Origin: Leclercia sp. S52
Lineage (GTDB): Bacteria; Pseudomonadota; Gammaproteobacteria; Enterobacterales; Enterobacteriaceae
DNA length: 64,000 nt
Direction: 5' to 3'
Assembly: GCF_039727615.1 (NCBI RefSeq)
Contig: NZ_CP152474.1
Span: forward strand, 4,836,001-4,900,000
Both the position numbers and the translations under genes were made by a program. Under the pieces are notes generated by a model. It was not told the origin of the DNA. It saw only the letters and a program-made list of their open reading frames with translations, and did no database searches. This document shows, in pieces, positions 1 to 9,066 of the stretch (positions within the stretch are counted from its first letter, which is position 1; the number at the start of each line of letters is the position of its first letter).

Positions 1-1
1 C

Positions 2-799
2 CATTTAGACATGATTCCACAGGCGATGGATAATATGGGGTGGAAGACCGCCTCTCAATTAATGAAGCACTGGTTCAGCATTACCCCTGAATGCGCCTTC
101 AATAAAGAAATGAAAAATGAATTATTATCCACAGATGCATACCTTATAGAAAACTCAAAAATCAATACCAACATTGTCAATATGTCATGGGCTATTCAGT
201 TTAATCAAGTCAAAGATGGAATAATCGAGCTAGGTAAAAAATGGAATAGTATAAAGGGGAAAGAGCAGTTAATAGATAGAATTTTCAATGCTGGCGATTA
301 TAATAAAGAAGCGATCAAAATAGGTTATACTGATGATGTAAAGATACTTGACTCAACTGCACAAATTAACTTTAAACGGATAGGCAGTAAACTTGATACG
401 GTGAATGAATGGTATGGTGCCATGGGTAATACCACACTTAAGATATGTGTACGGGGATATACGTCCAAAGAAAACATGAAAAACCAATTTAATGTTGAAT
501 CCATAGGATATTATCTGAAGGATACTTATGACTTTGTTGATGATGGCACAATATCAGAACCTTTAGGAGTGTGGAGTAAAGATCGAATATTGGATAAAAA
601 AGAATCAGCCATTTATATGTCCTCTTACATGTCAGGTTTTTTTGGTGAACTGGTCAGAACATATTCTGGCTTTGTCCCTGTGTTTAATAAAGACTTCCGA
701 GCATGGCAGAGAAAACATAAAACCGGCGGAGACTTCATCATTCTATCAGATATTTTATGGATGCAGCCAGCGGAAAAGGACAAGATCATACCCTTATGA
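2..799 (+). CDS. DUF6402 family protein, 5' end cut by window edge
   Basis: The reading frame is open to the first base of the window, with three codons before the first ATG at 11, so the true N-terminus probably lies outside. The visible part is 262-265 residues. Recognisable DUF6402 features are an early block of the form AMDNMGWKTASQLMKHWF, a central block with KDTYDFVDDG and LGVWSKDR, and a C-terminal block with FSGFVPVF-like and GGDFIILSDILW sequence. The family has no established function that I know of; members are often found in polymorphic-toxin or type VI secretion cargo regions, but no secretion gene is visible here. Base composition is clearly AT-richer than the core genes. It overlaps the next gene by four bases (ATGA at 796-799), which suggests translational coupling and a functional pair. 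Confidence 0.75.
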   Translation, partial: HLDMIPQAMDNMGWKTASQLMKHWFSITPECAFNKEMKNELLSTDAYLIENSKINTNIVNMSWAIQFNQVKDGIIELGKKWNSIKGKEQLIDRIFNAGDYNKEAIKIGYTDDVKILDSTAQINFKRIGSKLDTVNEWYGAMGNTTLKICVRGYTSKENMKNQFNVESIGYYLKDTYDFVDDGTISEPLGVWSKDRILDKKESAIYMSSYMSGFFGELVRTYSGFVPVFNKDFRAWQRKHKTGGDFIILSDILWMQPAEKDKIIPL

Positions 800-1203
800 G
801 AAAAATAATAACATATATTTTTATAAAAATAATACCTCTTATTGTTTTTTGTGGGGCTATTTTTTCTCCTACAACACTATTCTATGGGGAAGATAATCAA
901 ATATTTAAAAAGACGAGCCCAGATAAAATTTATCTTTTAGTTGTATACAAAGCAAAGCCTTTCACACTATATTCTTTCTATAAAATGCTAATTGGTGAAG
1001 ACTACTTTTTTGCCATTTATGACCGCTGCGGAAATATTATTTTTAAGCCATCCATTTTTTATGGTGCCGATAAGTCAGTTATTTATGGAGGGTTCAAGTT
1101 TTCATTGCACGAAAAGAATAAGTTATTTTACCCAACGAATAATGGCATCGAGTCCATAAAATTAAAAAATTCATTGGCTATTTGTCGAATACCCAAACCC
1201 TGA
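796..1203 (+). CDS. Small N-terminally anchored protein, DUF6201-like
   Basis: 135 residues. I take the ATG at 796, inside the ATGA overlap with the upstream gene; an in-frame ATG at 757 would run deep into that gene and is less likely. The N-terminus is basic and then strongly hydrophobic (about residues 4-28), fitting a signal anchor or uncleaved signal, followed by a soluble domain of about 105 residues with a YGEDNQIFKKTSPD-like motif. This resembles the DUF6201 family from memory, which is a tentative assignment. AT-rich like its partner. Coupling to a DUF6402 gene makes an immunity- or chaperone-like role conceivable, but nothing in the sequence proves it. Confidence 0.6.
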   Translation: MRKIITYIFIKIIPLIVFCGAIFSPTTLFYGEDNQIFKKTSPDKIYLLVVYKAKPFTLYSFYKMLIGEDYFFAIYDRCGNIIFKPSIFYGADKSVIYGGFKFSLHEKNKLFYPTNNGIESIKLKNSLAICRIPKP

Positions 1204-1206
1204 ATT

Positions 1207-1230
1207 ATACTGCCGCTTTTGCGGCAGTAT
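1207..1230. terminator. Bidirectional hairpin between convergent genes
   Basis: A perfect 10-bp stem (1207-1216 with 1221-1230) closes a TTTT loop. It lies between the stop of the plus-strand gene (1203) and the stop of the minus-strand permease (1238), so it can end transcription from both sides. The T tract on the plus strand is short. Confidence 0.6.
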
Positions 1231-1237
1231 TTCCTTA

Positions 1238-2503
1238 TTAACGCGCCTCTACCGTATTCCCGCTTGTTGTAATTTCATGCCTGCTGCTCAACGTAAACGC
1301 CGACAGCACCGTCACCGCCAGCACAAAGCAGCCCAGCATCAGGTAGGTCTCCTGGAAGCCGATCCGGTCATACATATTCCCGGCAAAGGCGGAGAGGAAA
1401 ATCGCCGCCAGCTGTTTGGCAAAGTTGAAGCCAATCAGATAGATGGTCGCGGACAGCCGGGTATCGAACACGCCGGTAATGTACTTGAACGCGCCCACCA
1501 GCAGGAACCGCACTTCCAGGGCGTGCAGCATCTTGAGGGCCACGACTTCCACGGCGGTGGTCGCAAATGACGAACCAATGATGCGCGTCGCCATAATCAC
1601 CCCGGCAATCAGCAGCGTATTTTTCGCGCCAATGCGGTTAATGATCCACGGCGAGCAGAACATGATGATGGCGTTGCAGATCTCCCCGGCGGTGGTCGCA
1701 AAACCAAACGCCCGTGTGCCCTCCTCCGGCGTGGCAAAGAAGGTTTTAAAGAAGGTGGCGAACTGCTGATCGAAGACGTCGTACACGCAGGCCACGCCAA
1801 TCACGTACAGGATGAACATCCACATTTTGCGCTGACGGAACAGGTTAATGACGGTTCTGGCGGTGATCTGCGGCTGGTTAGCGCCGAGGGCGTTCATCAC
1901 CTGGGCGGTCTGGTTAGGTTTCGGTTTGGCGACCACCAGCAACACCATCAGCACCAGCGCCGCCGCGGAACCCATCCAGAACACATACGAGGGATCAATC
2001 CCGAACAGGATGCCGCCCGTCGAGGCGCACAGCCCCCAGCCGAGACAGCCAAACATGCGCGCCTTGCCGTACTCAAAGAAGCTGTTGCGGCTCACGCGCT
2101 CAATATAGGCCTCAATCGCGCCCGAGCCCGCCGAGAAGACGAAGCCGATATAGACCCCGCCGCTCAGCGCCCCGAGCCAGATGTTGGTCTTTAGCAGCGG
2201 GGCGAAGACGTAGAGGAAAAAGGGCGCGAAGAGAAACAGCAGGACCGCGATGATCCACAGCAGGTGTTTCTTCAGCCCCAGCTTGTCCGACACTATCCCC
2301 AGCACCGGCTGGAACGAGATGGCAAACAGCGAGATACAGGAGAAGACGATCCCGGTATGGGTTTTATTCAGCCCGATGATATCCGACAGCCAGATTGGCA
2401 GGAACGGAAAGCAGGTGGCCATAATGAAGAAGTAGAGAAAGAAGAACGACCCGAAGATCCAGAAGTTCGGGTTGTCTTTGTGGGTACAGGCAGTCGTGTT
2501 CAT
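1238..2503 (-). CDS. rafB: LacY-type sugar:proton symporter (raffinose/melibiose permease-like)
   Basis: 421 residues when started at the ATG at 2503, which has a GAGG ribosome site nine bases upstream; a longer frame to 2542 lacks this. It is a 12-helix oligosaccharide:H+ symporter of the LacY/RafB family in the inner membrane. Residues that bind sugar and protons in LacY are present: the Glu of an IEAYIERVSR block, the Arg in KARMFG, the Glu in TAGEICNA, the Arg in ATRIIGSS, and His and Glu in LKMLHALEVRF. The Pro that follows Glu-Val in LacY is Arg here. The gene lies 44 bases after the alpha-galactosidase gene and is probably in the same operon, so alpha-galactosides such as raffinose or melibiose are the likely substrates. 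The symbol rests on context and family; lacY-like naming is the alternative. Confidence 0.85.
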   Translation of the reverse strand: MNTTACTHKDNPNFWIFGSFFFLYFFIMATCFPFLPIWLSDIIGLNKTHTGIVFSCISLFAISFQPVLGIVSDKLGLKKHLLWIIAVLLFLFAPFFLYVFAPLLKTNIWLGALSGGVYIGFVFSAGSGAIEAYIERVSRNSFFEYGKARMFGCLGWGLCASTGGILFGIDPSYVFWMGSAAALVLMVLLVVAKPKPNQTAQVMNALGANQPQITARTVINLFRQRKMWMFILYVIGVACVYDVFDQQFATFFKTFFATPEEGTRAFGFATTAGEICNAIIMFCSPWIINRIGAKNTLLIAGVIMATRIIGSSFATTAVEVVALKMLHALEVRFLLVGAFKYITGVFDTRLSATIYLIGFNFAKQLAAIFLSAFAGNMYDRIGFQETYLMLGCFVLAVTVLSAFTLSSRHEITTSGNTVEAR

Positions 2504-2547
2504 TATTTTTATCCTCAACTCAGGGCCGGTTGCCCGGCCCATTGCCC

Positions 2548-4672
2548 TTATACGCGTTCAACGCCAATCAGGATGGCGGTTTCCGGATCCAGAACCGGCA
2601 GAGCAAGCCCCGCCTGCATCAGCCATTCGCCGCTCACCGTTTGCGGCGTCTCCATCCACGCCGGAAGCTTGCGCATGGTGTGCCCCCCCTTCCCCGGTCA
2701 GACGGATGTTGGGGTGGTCGAGCAGCGTGATGCGGTACTGGGCGTTGGCCGCCAGCCCCGGCATACGCAGCGGCATCATCAGGGTGTAATCCGGCATCGC
2801 CAACTGGCTGACAATAAACAGCCCCTGGCGCTGGTCCTGACTCACTATCCCCTGCGCCAGGGTAGTGCTGTCGGGCATATCCACCCGCCACTGGGTGCCG
2901 TGATGGATCACCTCGCGCCACTGCTTATGCAGGGCCGCATAGTGCCGGTAGCCTTCGCGCTCCTGCTCATCCACGGCGAGAGGATCCAGCTCCAGCCCCA
3001 TATGGCCGAACAGCGCCGTCAGGCCACGGAAGGCGATGCTGTGCTGGCGGAAAGTGGCATGGCATTTATGATGACCGATATGCGCGCCCATCACCTCCGG
3101 CGGGAAGAAGTAGCTCATGCCACGCTGGATAGTATTACGTTCCAGCGCGTCGTTGTTATCCGACGCCCAGAAGCGATGGCAGCGGGTCAGGACTTCATAG
3201 TCGATACGCCCGCCGCCGGAGGAGCAGGATTCAAACTCCACGTGCGGGAAGCGCTCGCCCAGCGTGTCCAGCAGACGGTAGAACTGGCGGGTCTGGGCGT
3301 CGGCAGCGGCTTTGCCGTTATGGCCCGGCTGCACCAGCTCGCGGTTCATGTCCCACTTCACATAGTCGACCTGATGCTCTCCCAGCAGCCAGCTCATGCG
3401 CTCCAGCAGGTAGTTGAAGGCGGCAGGAATGTTGAGGTTCAGCACCCACTGGTGGCGGCCGGTGGCCTGTTCATAACCCGGTAAGGCCAGCACCCAGTCC
3501 GGGTGGGCGCGATACAGATCGGAGTTCGGGTTGATCATCTCCGGTTCGACCCAGATACCAAACTCCATCCCGAGGCTTTTGACGTGGTTGATCACCGGCG
3601 TTAAACCGTTGGGGTATTTCTGCTCGTCGAGATACCAGTCCCCCAGCGCAGCATGGTCATCGTTACGCCCTTTAAACCAGCCATCATCGATGATAAAGCG
3701 CTCCACACCCAGCGAGGCCGCTTCGTCTGCCATCCGCATGATGTACTCAGGATCGTGGTTAAAGTAGATCCCCTCCCAGGTGTTGAGATGCACCGGGCGC
3801 GGTTTGTTCTCCGGGAAGCGGATGATGTTGCTGCGCAGATAGCGATGGAACTGCTGGCTCATGCCGTTCAGCCCCTGGTTGGAATAGCTGGCGTAGAGGT
3901 ATGGCGTCCACAGGGTTTCCCCCTCCGCCACCGCCATTTCCCCCGGCAGCCAGAGCGCTTCGGCCTGCAGATAGCGACGGCCATCGGTTTTGGCCTCCGC
4001 GCGCAGGCGGTGGTTGCCGCTCCAGCCCAGGTGCACGCCCCAGACGTCGCCGTGCATTTCGCTGAAGCCCGGCGTACCGCTAATCAGCGCCGGGAAATGC
4101 TCGTGGGAGCTGCGGCCGCGGCGGTTTTCGATCACAAAGCTGTCGTGCTCCAGCAGCAGGCGATGCGGCTGGAATTCGCGGATCCAGCGGCCATGAAACG
4201 CCATCACCTCGCGGGCACGTTCCGCCAGCGGCACGGTGACGGCCAGGCGATTAACCTGCCACGGCTGGCTTTTAAGGTTGGTCAGGCCGTGGCGAATTGC
4301 CAGCACGCCGCTGTCATCAAGAGCGATCTCGCTGGTCAGACGCAGGCCGGCGGAGTCATCTTCGGCGGTGAGGGTCAGGGTTTGTCCCTGCTGGGATACC
4401 GCGACGGTACGGAACCGCGGCGAACCATCCAGCCCCTGACGGTGACCTTCAATGCCCGGCGCGCCGAACAGGCCGTGGGCAAGTTCCGCCATCAGCGTGA
4501 CCGGTGAGTCAACGTCCAGTCTGCCGTTGGCAATCGGGCGGGAAAGCGTGGCCGCATCCTGCGGCGAAAAGTGGCGAAGGTGCGGCCCCCAGTAAAGAAT
4601 TTCGGCGAACGGGTGGGTTTTTATCACCACATCGACCGTTTCGCTCGCGAGTCGTAAAACTGCCTCTTGCAT
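2548..4672 (-). CDS. rafA: GH36 alpha-galactosidase, frameshifted near 3' end (probable sequence error)
   Basis: Cytoplasmic alpha-galactosidase that hydrolyses melibiose/raffinose-type sugars. The start at 4672 has an AGGAGA site six bases upstream. GH36 marks: a YVKWDMNRE block with the nucleophile Asp at about residue 441, a SCSSGGGRID block, and the acid/base Asp at about 505 in ASDNND. Near the end, a run of seven C on the plus strand (2683-2689) shifts the frame, so the uninterrupted frame closes with an unrelated tail. With six bases in the run the protein ends in a normal LTGEGGHTMRKLP-type C-terminus and GVERV, stop at 2548, giving 707 residues, almost exactly the length of RafA (708). 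I therefore regard the shift as a homopolymer over-call. It is followed by the permease gene. Confidence 0.85.
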
Positions 4673-4708
4673 CGGACATCTCCTGTCATCGGGATATCCT
4701 GAGTGTTG

Positions 4709-4747
4709 ATCCGAAACGTTTCGGATACAAACCAAAACGTTTCGGAT
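4709..4747. promoter_or_regulatory. Paired LacI-type operators upstream of alpha-galactosidase
   Basis: 4709-4726 is a perfect 18-bp palindrome with core CCGAAACGTTTCGG. A second, imperfect copy is at 4730-4747. Their centres are about 21 bp apart, two helical turns. They lie in the 104-base gap between the repressor stop and the alpha-galactosidase start. Binding by the adjacent LacI-type protein is an inference. The adjacent TGTGATC-type half-site at about 4748-4755 could be part of a CRP site. Confidence 0.8.
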
Positions 4748-4776
4748 TTGTGATCGGGTTTAGAAATTGGGGAAAT

Positions 4777-5773
4777 TTATGCCGTCTGGCCCGGTGAGAA
4801 TTCCGGCTGCCACAACACCTGAAGCTGGCTGATGTCGTCGCCGTTAATCAGCCGCAACACCATGTCGGCAATCTGCTTGCCCACCCCCCTGACGGGTGGA
4901 CTGGATCACCGCCGCCACGTCGATATCGACAATGCTGTCCTGCGGCAGGCCATCATAGACCACCAGCGCCACGGCCTTCTCGCCGGTTAAACGCCCCATC
5001 TGCGCCAGGGCCATCGCGGCACCGTCGCCATGGGTGTTGCAGTCGGTGACGATCGCCGTGGGAGCGACATCCAGCGCCAGCAGCGCCTGGGTAGTGTTGT
5101 AGCCCGCCCGGCGTGAAGGCGGCATGGTGCGCAGCCATTCGCTTGAGAGCCCCGCCTCTTTCAGGGCATCGAGATAGCCCTGGCGACGCTGGGTAATAAA
5201 CGCCTGATTGTTGCTCTCACCCAGCAGCGCAATGCGCTGATGCCCTTTATCGATTAACCGCCGGGTCGCGGTATATGTGCCCGCATAGTTATCGAAGTCG
5301 AACCAGGCATAGGGCTCCGGCAGATGGCTGCGGCCGAGCGCCAGGAAGGGGAATCCGGCGGCCTGCAACTGTCCGAGACGCGGATCGTTATCCAGGGTGT
5401 GCGCTACGATCAGGGCATCCACGCGACGGCTTTGCACCATGCGCATGTAGCTGTGCTTGTCGGCCAAATCGTCATCGGCAATCAGGAGTAAGTCGATCTC
5501 ATGCTGCGCCAGTTCGTGGCTTATTTCGCCGACCATCTCCATAAAGACGCTGTTATTGAGCGGAACGGGATGCACCGGGAAGACCAGCCCCACGGCGTCG
5601 ATTTTGCCCATCTTCAGACGGCGGGCGAAGGTATTCGGCCGATAGCCGCGGCGCTGCGCTTCGGCTTCCACGCGGGCACGCGTCTCGCTGGAAACGTCAA
5701 AATAGCCGTTGAGGGCGCGGCTCACCGTCGTTACCGACAGTCCCAGTTCTTTAGCAATAGCTTTAAGCGACAT
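4777..5773 (-). CDS. rafR: LacI/GalR-family repressor, frameshifted near 3' end (probable sequence error)
   Basis: DNA-binding sugar-responsive repressor. The N-terminal helix-turn-helix starts MSLKAIAKELGLSVTTVSRA and is followed by a hinge and a periplasmic-binding-protein-like effector domain. The uninterrupted frame stops at 4844 with an odd tail. Removing one base from the six-C run at 4884-4889 restores a C-terminus reading GVGKQIADMVLRLINGDD and then ending in SPGQTA at 4777, for 331 residues, typical of the family. The gene is directly upstream of the alpha-galactosidase and permease genes on the same strand, with two operators in between, the arrangement known for rafR-rafAB. The ligand is inferred from context. 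Confidence 0.8.
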
Positions 5774-5794
5774 GATTATCCGTGTCTTCGTGTG

Positions 5795-6343
5795 TCAGTT
5801 CTGTTCCGCCACCATGAGCGCATAGGTATCGGGCTCAAAGGCTTTGAAGATGTGCGGCTGGTCGGCAGGATAGCAAATATAGTCCCCAACCCCGAGCTCT
5901 TCCGGTGCTCCGGTGAGGCCAACCAGCGCCCGTCCCTTTATGACGATAATATGTTCAACCGACCCCGGCGGATGCGGATGGGAAATACGGTCGGCACCGG
6001 GCTGCGCCATCAGGATATAGATATCGCGTCGCGCGCCTGGCGGACAGGTCGCCAGTAAAATGGCCTCATAGTTAGCCTGTTCAGCAATGACTTTTGTCCC
6101 TTCCCCAAGGCGAAGCACCTGGGTGATGGGCTGCTGTGGTTCGAGCAAACGGGCAAAGGGAATATCCAGCGCCACGCAGAGCGACCACAGGGTTTCGAGG
6201 CTGGGGTTGCCGTTGCCGGACTCCAGCTGGGAGAGTGTGGATTTGGCGATCCCGGCCCGGCGAGCAATTTCCGCCAGTGAAAGCCCGGTCCTCATGCGCT
6301 CCCGCACCAGACTTTTGGCAATTACGCTGATTGGCTGCGTCAT
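5795..6343 (-). CDS. XRE-family regulator with C-terminal cupin domain
   Basis: 182 residues. The N-terminal half holds an XRE helix-turn-helix (about 14-68, with LAEIARRAGIAKSTLSQLES). The C-terminal half is a small cupin (about 105-178, with HPHPPGSVEHI and GDYICYPADQPH), which usually binds a small ligand. It is transcribed divergently from azlCD across a 101-base gap, so it probably regulates those genes, perhaps in response to an amino acid or its breakdown product; that role is inferred. An AAGAGA site eight bases upstream supports the ATG at 6343. Confidence 0.85.
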   Translation of the reverse strand: MTQPISVIAKSLVRERMRTGLSLAEIARRAGIAKSTLSQLESGNGNPSLETLWSLCVALDIPFARLLEPQQPITQVLRLGEGTKVIAEQANYEAILLATCPPGARRDIYILMAQPGADRISHPHPPGSVEHIIVIKGRALVGLTGAPEELGVGDYICYPADQPHIFKAFEPDTYALMVAEQN

Positions 6344-6367
6344 AAACGGTCTCTTGTTCTATAAATC

Positions 6368-6430
6368 GAACGAATCGTTCATCTTGATAAACGAATGTGA
6401 TGCGTTCATTATAATGGATACTCGTTCGAT
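6368..6430. promoter_or_regulatory. Repeated GAACGA-type sites and -10 box in regulator/azlC gap
   Basis: The divergent gap carries a near-perfect 13-bp palindrome at 6368-6380 (core GAACGAATCGTTC), further ACGAA and CGTTC half-sites at about 6390-6407, and another CGTTCGA element at 6423-6429. A TATAAT at 6410-6415 is a good -10 for azlC; I do not see a well-spaced -35, consistent with an activated or regulated promoter. The XRE-cupin protein is the obvious candidate ligand. Confidence 0.5.
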
Positions 6431-6444
6431 ATGGCTAAAACTGT

Positions 6445-7104
6445 ATGAAACACGCTTTCTCTTGTCTCAAAGGCGACACCATCAAGGCGATTATCCTCGT
6501 GTGTCTGGCGGTGGGCGTCGTGGGGATGTCCTACGGCTCGCTGGCGATGGCGTATGGCTTCCCGCTGTGGGTGCCGTTTGTGCTCTCGATTTCGGTTCTG
6601 GCGGGCGCCTCGGAATTTATGTTTATCGGCATCGTCGCCAGCGGGGGCAATCCCCTTGCCGCAGCAGCGGCCGGGCTGCTGGTCAACGCCCGCCATGTCC
6701 CCTTTGGCGTAACGGTGCGCGAGCTGGTGGGTAAACGCGGCGCCAGCTTCCTCGGCTGTCACATTATGAATGACGAAAGCGTGGTGTTTGGCCTGTCGCA
6801 AAAAACGCCGGAGCAGCGCAAAGCCGCCTACTGGCTCTGCGGCCTGGGGGTGGCGATTATCTGGCCGCTGGGCACCCTGCTGGGGGCGATGGTCGGCAAA
6901 CTGCTGCCCGACCCGGAAACCATCGGGCTGGACGCGGTGTTCCCGGCCATTTTACTGGCGTTGGTCGTGCCCGCCTTTAAGAACCGCACTACGCTTATCC
7001 GCGCCTGCAGCGGTGCGGCGCTGTCGCTGGCCGCCGTGCCCTTTGCGCCGGTCGGCCTGCCGGTGTTACTCTCCCTGCTTGGCCTGGCGACGAGGAAGAA
7101 ATAA
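6445..7104 (+). CDS. azlC: AzlC-type branched-chain amino-acid exporter, large subunit
   Basis: 219-residue hydrophobic protein with several membrane helices, of the AzlC/YgaZ family. With AzlD it forms an inner-membrane exporter; the E. coli pair YgaZH exports L-valine and methionine. Conserved features include the GAS(E)FMFIG segment near residue 50 and a LLVNARHVPFG block near residue 78. The stop codon overlaps the start of azlD. This is a paralogue or alternative to ygaZH, with its own divergent XRE-cupin regulator, so the exported compound may differ. Confidence 0.85.
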   Translation: MKHAFSCLKGDTIKAIILVCLAVGVVGMSYGSLAMAYGFPLWVPFVLSISVLAGASEFMFIGIVASGGNPLAAAAAGLLVNARHVPFGVTVRELVGKRGASFLGCHIMNDESVVFGLSQKTPEQRKAAYWLCGLGVAIIWPLGTLLGAMVGKLLPDPETIGLDAVFPAILLALVVPAFKNRTTLIRACSGAALSLAAVPFAPVGLPVLLSLLGLATRKK

Positions 7105-7427
7105 TGGAAAACATGACCGTCTTTATTCTCGGTATCGCCCTGCTGTCGGCGGGTACCTACCTGATGCGTCTCGGCGGCGCGAAGCTGGGCAGCCGGTTAG
7201 CGCTGTCTGAACGCTCCCAGGCGCTGCTGTCGGATGCGGCAACGGTGCTGCTGTTTTCAGTGGCGCTGGCGACCACCTTCTATGAAGGGGAGCATTTTGC
7301 CGGAATGGCGCGGGTGCTGGGCGTGGCCTTTGCGGTATTCCTCGCGTGGCGCAAGGTACCGTTGATTTTCGTGATCGTCGCGGCGGCCGTGGTGACGGCA
7401 TTATTACGCCTGGAAGGCATAAACTAA
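7104..7427 (+). CDS. azlD: AzlD-type exporter small subunit
   Basis: 107 residues with about three membrane helices, AzlD/YgaH family. An early GTYLMRLGG motif and the central ATVLLFSVALATTFYEG segment fit the family. The start codon overlaps the azlC stop (TAATG), so the two are translationally coupled. It is required with AzlC for export in characterised members. Ends just before a strong hairpin. Confidence 0.85.
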   Translation: MENMTVFILGIALLSAGTYLMRLGGAKLGSRLALSERSQALLSDAATVLLFSVALATTFYEGEHFAGMARVLGVAFAVFLAWRKVPLIFVIVAAAVVTALLRLEGIN

Positions 7428-7430
7428 AAA

Positions 7431-7448
7431 AGCGCCCCGGGGGGCGCT
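7431..7448. terminator. Bidirectional rho-independent terminator
   Basis: Perfect 8-bp GC stem (AGCGCCCC with GGGGCGCT) and a two-base loop, flanked by an A-tract before and CTTTC after. It lies between azlD and the convergent DUF1471 gene and can serve both. Confidence 0.8.
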
Positions 7449-7469
7449 CTTTCGACAGATACTGTGCGC

Positions 7470-7682
7470 TTATTTATTCAGTTCAGCGGTCATGTGTACA
7501 CGGTTACCGGAGAAAGCCTGAGTAATGGTGTAAGAGGACGCGCCAGCCTGCTGAGCCTGAGCCGCGATTTTAGCTTCTGCGCCATCAATGGTGCTGGCGG
7601 ATGCGGTGACGGACTGCGCAGCGAAAGAACCGAAAGAAGTAGCCAGAGCGATTACTGCGACAAAATTTTTGATGCTTTTCAT
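7470..7682 (-). CDS. YdgH/BhsA/McbA-like DUF1471 periplasmic peptide
   Basis: 70 residues: a signal peptide (MKSIKNFVAVIALATSFGSF, cleavage probably around residue 21-22) and a single DUF1471 domain with a TIDGAEAKIAAQAQQAGAS motif and a closing NRVHMTAELNK. Enterobacteria carry many paralogues (BhsA, McbA, YhcN), several induced by acid, peroxide or other envelope stress and affecting biofilm formation. Which paralogue this is cannot be told from sequence alone. A good GAAAGGGTC-type region precedes the start. Confidence 0.85.
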   Translation of the reverse strand: MKSIKNFVAVIALATSFGSFAAQSVTASASTIDGAEAKIAAQAQQAGASSYTITQAFSGNRVHMTAELNK

Positions 7683-7796
7683 GATAGTGACCCTTTCAAT
7701 AAGTTGTTGGTGTAAGGCGTTGTGCCTTGATGTGATAAATAATAGGCCTCATCACCGACAACTGATAGCGGAAGGATTTGCTAAAACAATTCAAAT

Positions 7797-8628
7797 TTAT
7801 TGAACAATATTCAAACGCTGCGGATGGGTATAGACCGTCGCTCTTCCCGGCTTGCAGAACCCCACCAGCGTCAGGTTGCAGCGCTCGGCCACCTCCACCG
7901 CCAGGGTGGTGGCTGCGGAGACCGCAAACAGGATCTCGACCCCGCACATCGCCGCCTTCTGCACCATCTCGTAGCTCGCCCGACTGGAGACCAGGGCGGC
8001 CCCCTGCTGCCACATCTCATTCTCTCCTGCGCGCCTGCCCAGCAGTTTATCCAGCGCCACATGGCGTCCGACATCCTCATGCCCGCCCGCGATCTCGCCC
8101 GACGGTAATACCCAGGCGGCGGCGTGCGTACATCCGCTCAGATTCCCTACCGGCTGTACCGAGTGCAGGCTGTTCAACGCGGTATCGAGGTTCGCCAGCG
8201 TGAAGGTCTGGCTAAAGGGCAGCGGGGTGATGGGTTTGCCGATGTCGTTCAGCTGCTCCACGCCGCAAACGCCGCAGCCGGTACGCCCGGCCAGCGCGCG
8301 GCGACGCTCCTTCAGGGCCATAAAACGACGGCTGGAGAGTTCAATCTGTACTTCCATTCCGTTGCAGACCGGCACCACATCCATCCCGTAGATCTCCTGC
8401 GGGTGGTCGATAATCCCCTCAGAGAGCGAAAATCCGATGGCAAAGAGGGTCAGATCTTTTGGCGAAGCCATCATCACCACGTGCGAGATACCGTTGTAGA
8501 CCAGCGCCACGGGCACCTCTTGCGCAATCCAGTCCTGGATGGGCTGGTTGAGTTGAGGGGGGTCTGCGTACCTCGCACGTCACTACGCCGACGGGCTGGA
8601 AGGAGGTATCTCGGTTTTCTTTTGGCAC
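7797..8628 (-). CDS. fdhD: FdhD, sulfurtransferase for formate dehydrogenase, frameshifted (probable sequence error)
   Basis: FdhD carries sulfur from IscS to the molybdenum cofactor of formate dehydrogenases and is required for their activity. The conserved part begins [16 protein letters not shown] and includes the [10 protein letters not shown] motif with the two functional cysteines, GCTHAAAW and [18 protein letters not shown]. The frame is broken by a six-G run at 8557-8562; removing one base joins the upstream stretch (VTCEVRRPP) to [13 protein letters not shown] and then the conserved core. I choose the GTG at 8628: it has AGGA eight bases upstream and gives 276 residues, as in E. coli. 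An ATG at 8724 in the same frame would add about 32 unfamiliar residues. Confidence 0.85.
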
Positions 8629-9066
8629 GACTTCGTTCCTGGGCAACTTCGCAAGTAAGGGCGCTATTGCAGCACAAATGGCAGCGATGCGCCCCAGAGA
8701 TGGATCAATTTTTCTTTCGGACATCCGGGACCGGCTTTACCTCCTGTGGAGAAGGTGATGGACCGGGATGATACAGCTTTGTAACACACAAAGTTAATAA
8801 TGTGATTTACTTCACATTTTTAAATTAGCAGGCTTAGTTTTTATTCACGTTGTATTAACTCCATTCAAACAAGCCTACCGACAATGTGGTATTCTGCGCG
8901 CTATCCCTTAAGGAATTGTGGGAATACAAAATTCCAACCCTTTGCGGTTGTTTTGTCACCGTAAAGTAAAACTCTAAATACCCGAATAATGCGCGTTGCA
9001 GGCAAGCAGCAAGACGCTCCTGCGGCTCGACCTATAAAGGTAGCAATGTCGAAACAAGGAGTGACC
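8629..9066. other. fdhD/fdoG divergent intergenic region
   Basis: 438 bases between divergent fdhD and fdoG. The part next to fdoG (about 8780-8960) is AT-rich and should hold the fdo promoter. A frame continues upstream from fdhD to an ATG at 8724, but its sequence is not typical FdhD. I could not assign a confident -10/-35 pair or regulator site. Confidence 0.5.

Noticed and set aside
2264..3484. Long plus-strand open frame of 406 codons
   Set aside because: It is antisense to rafA and the permease gene; the composition is a shadow of the real genes.
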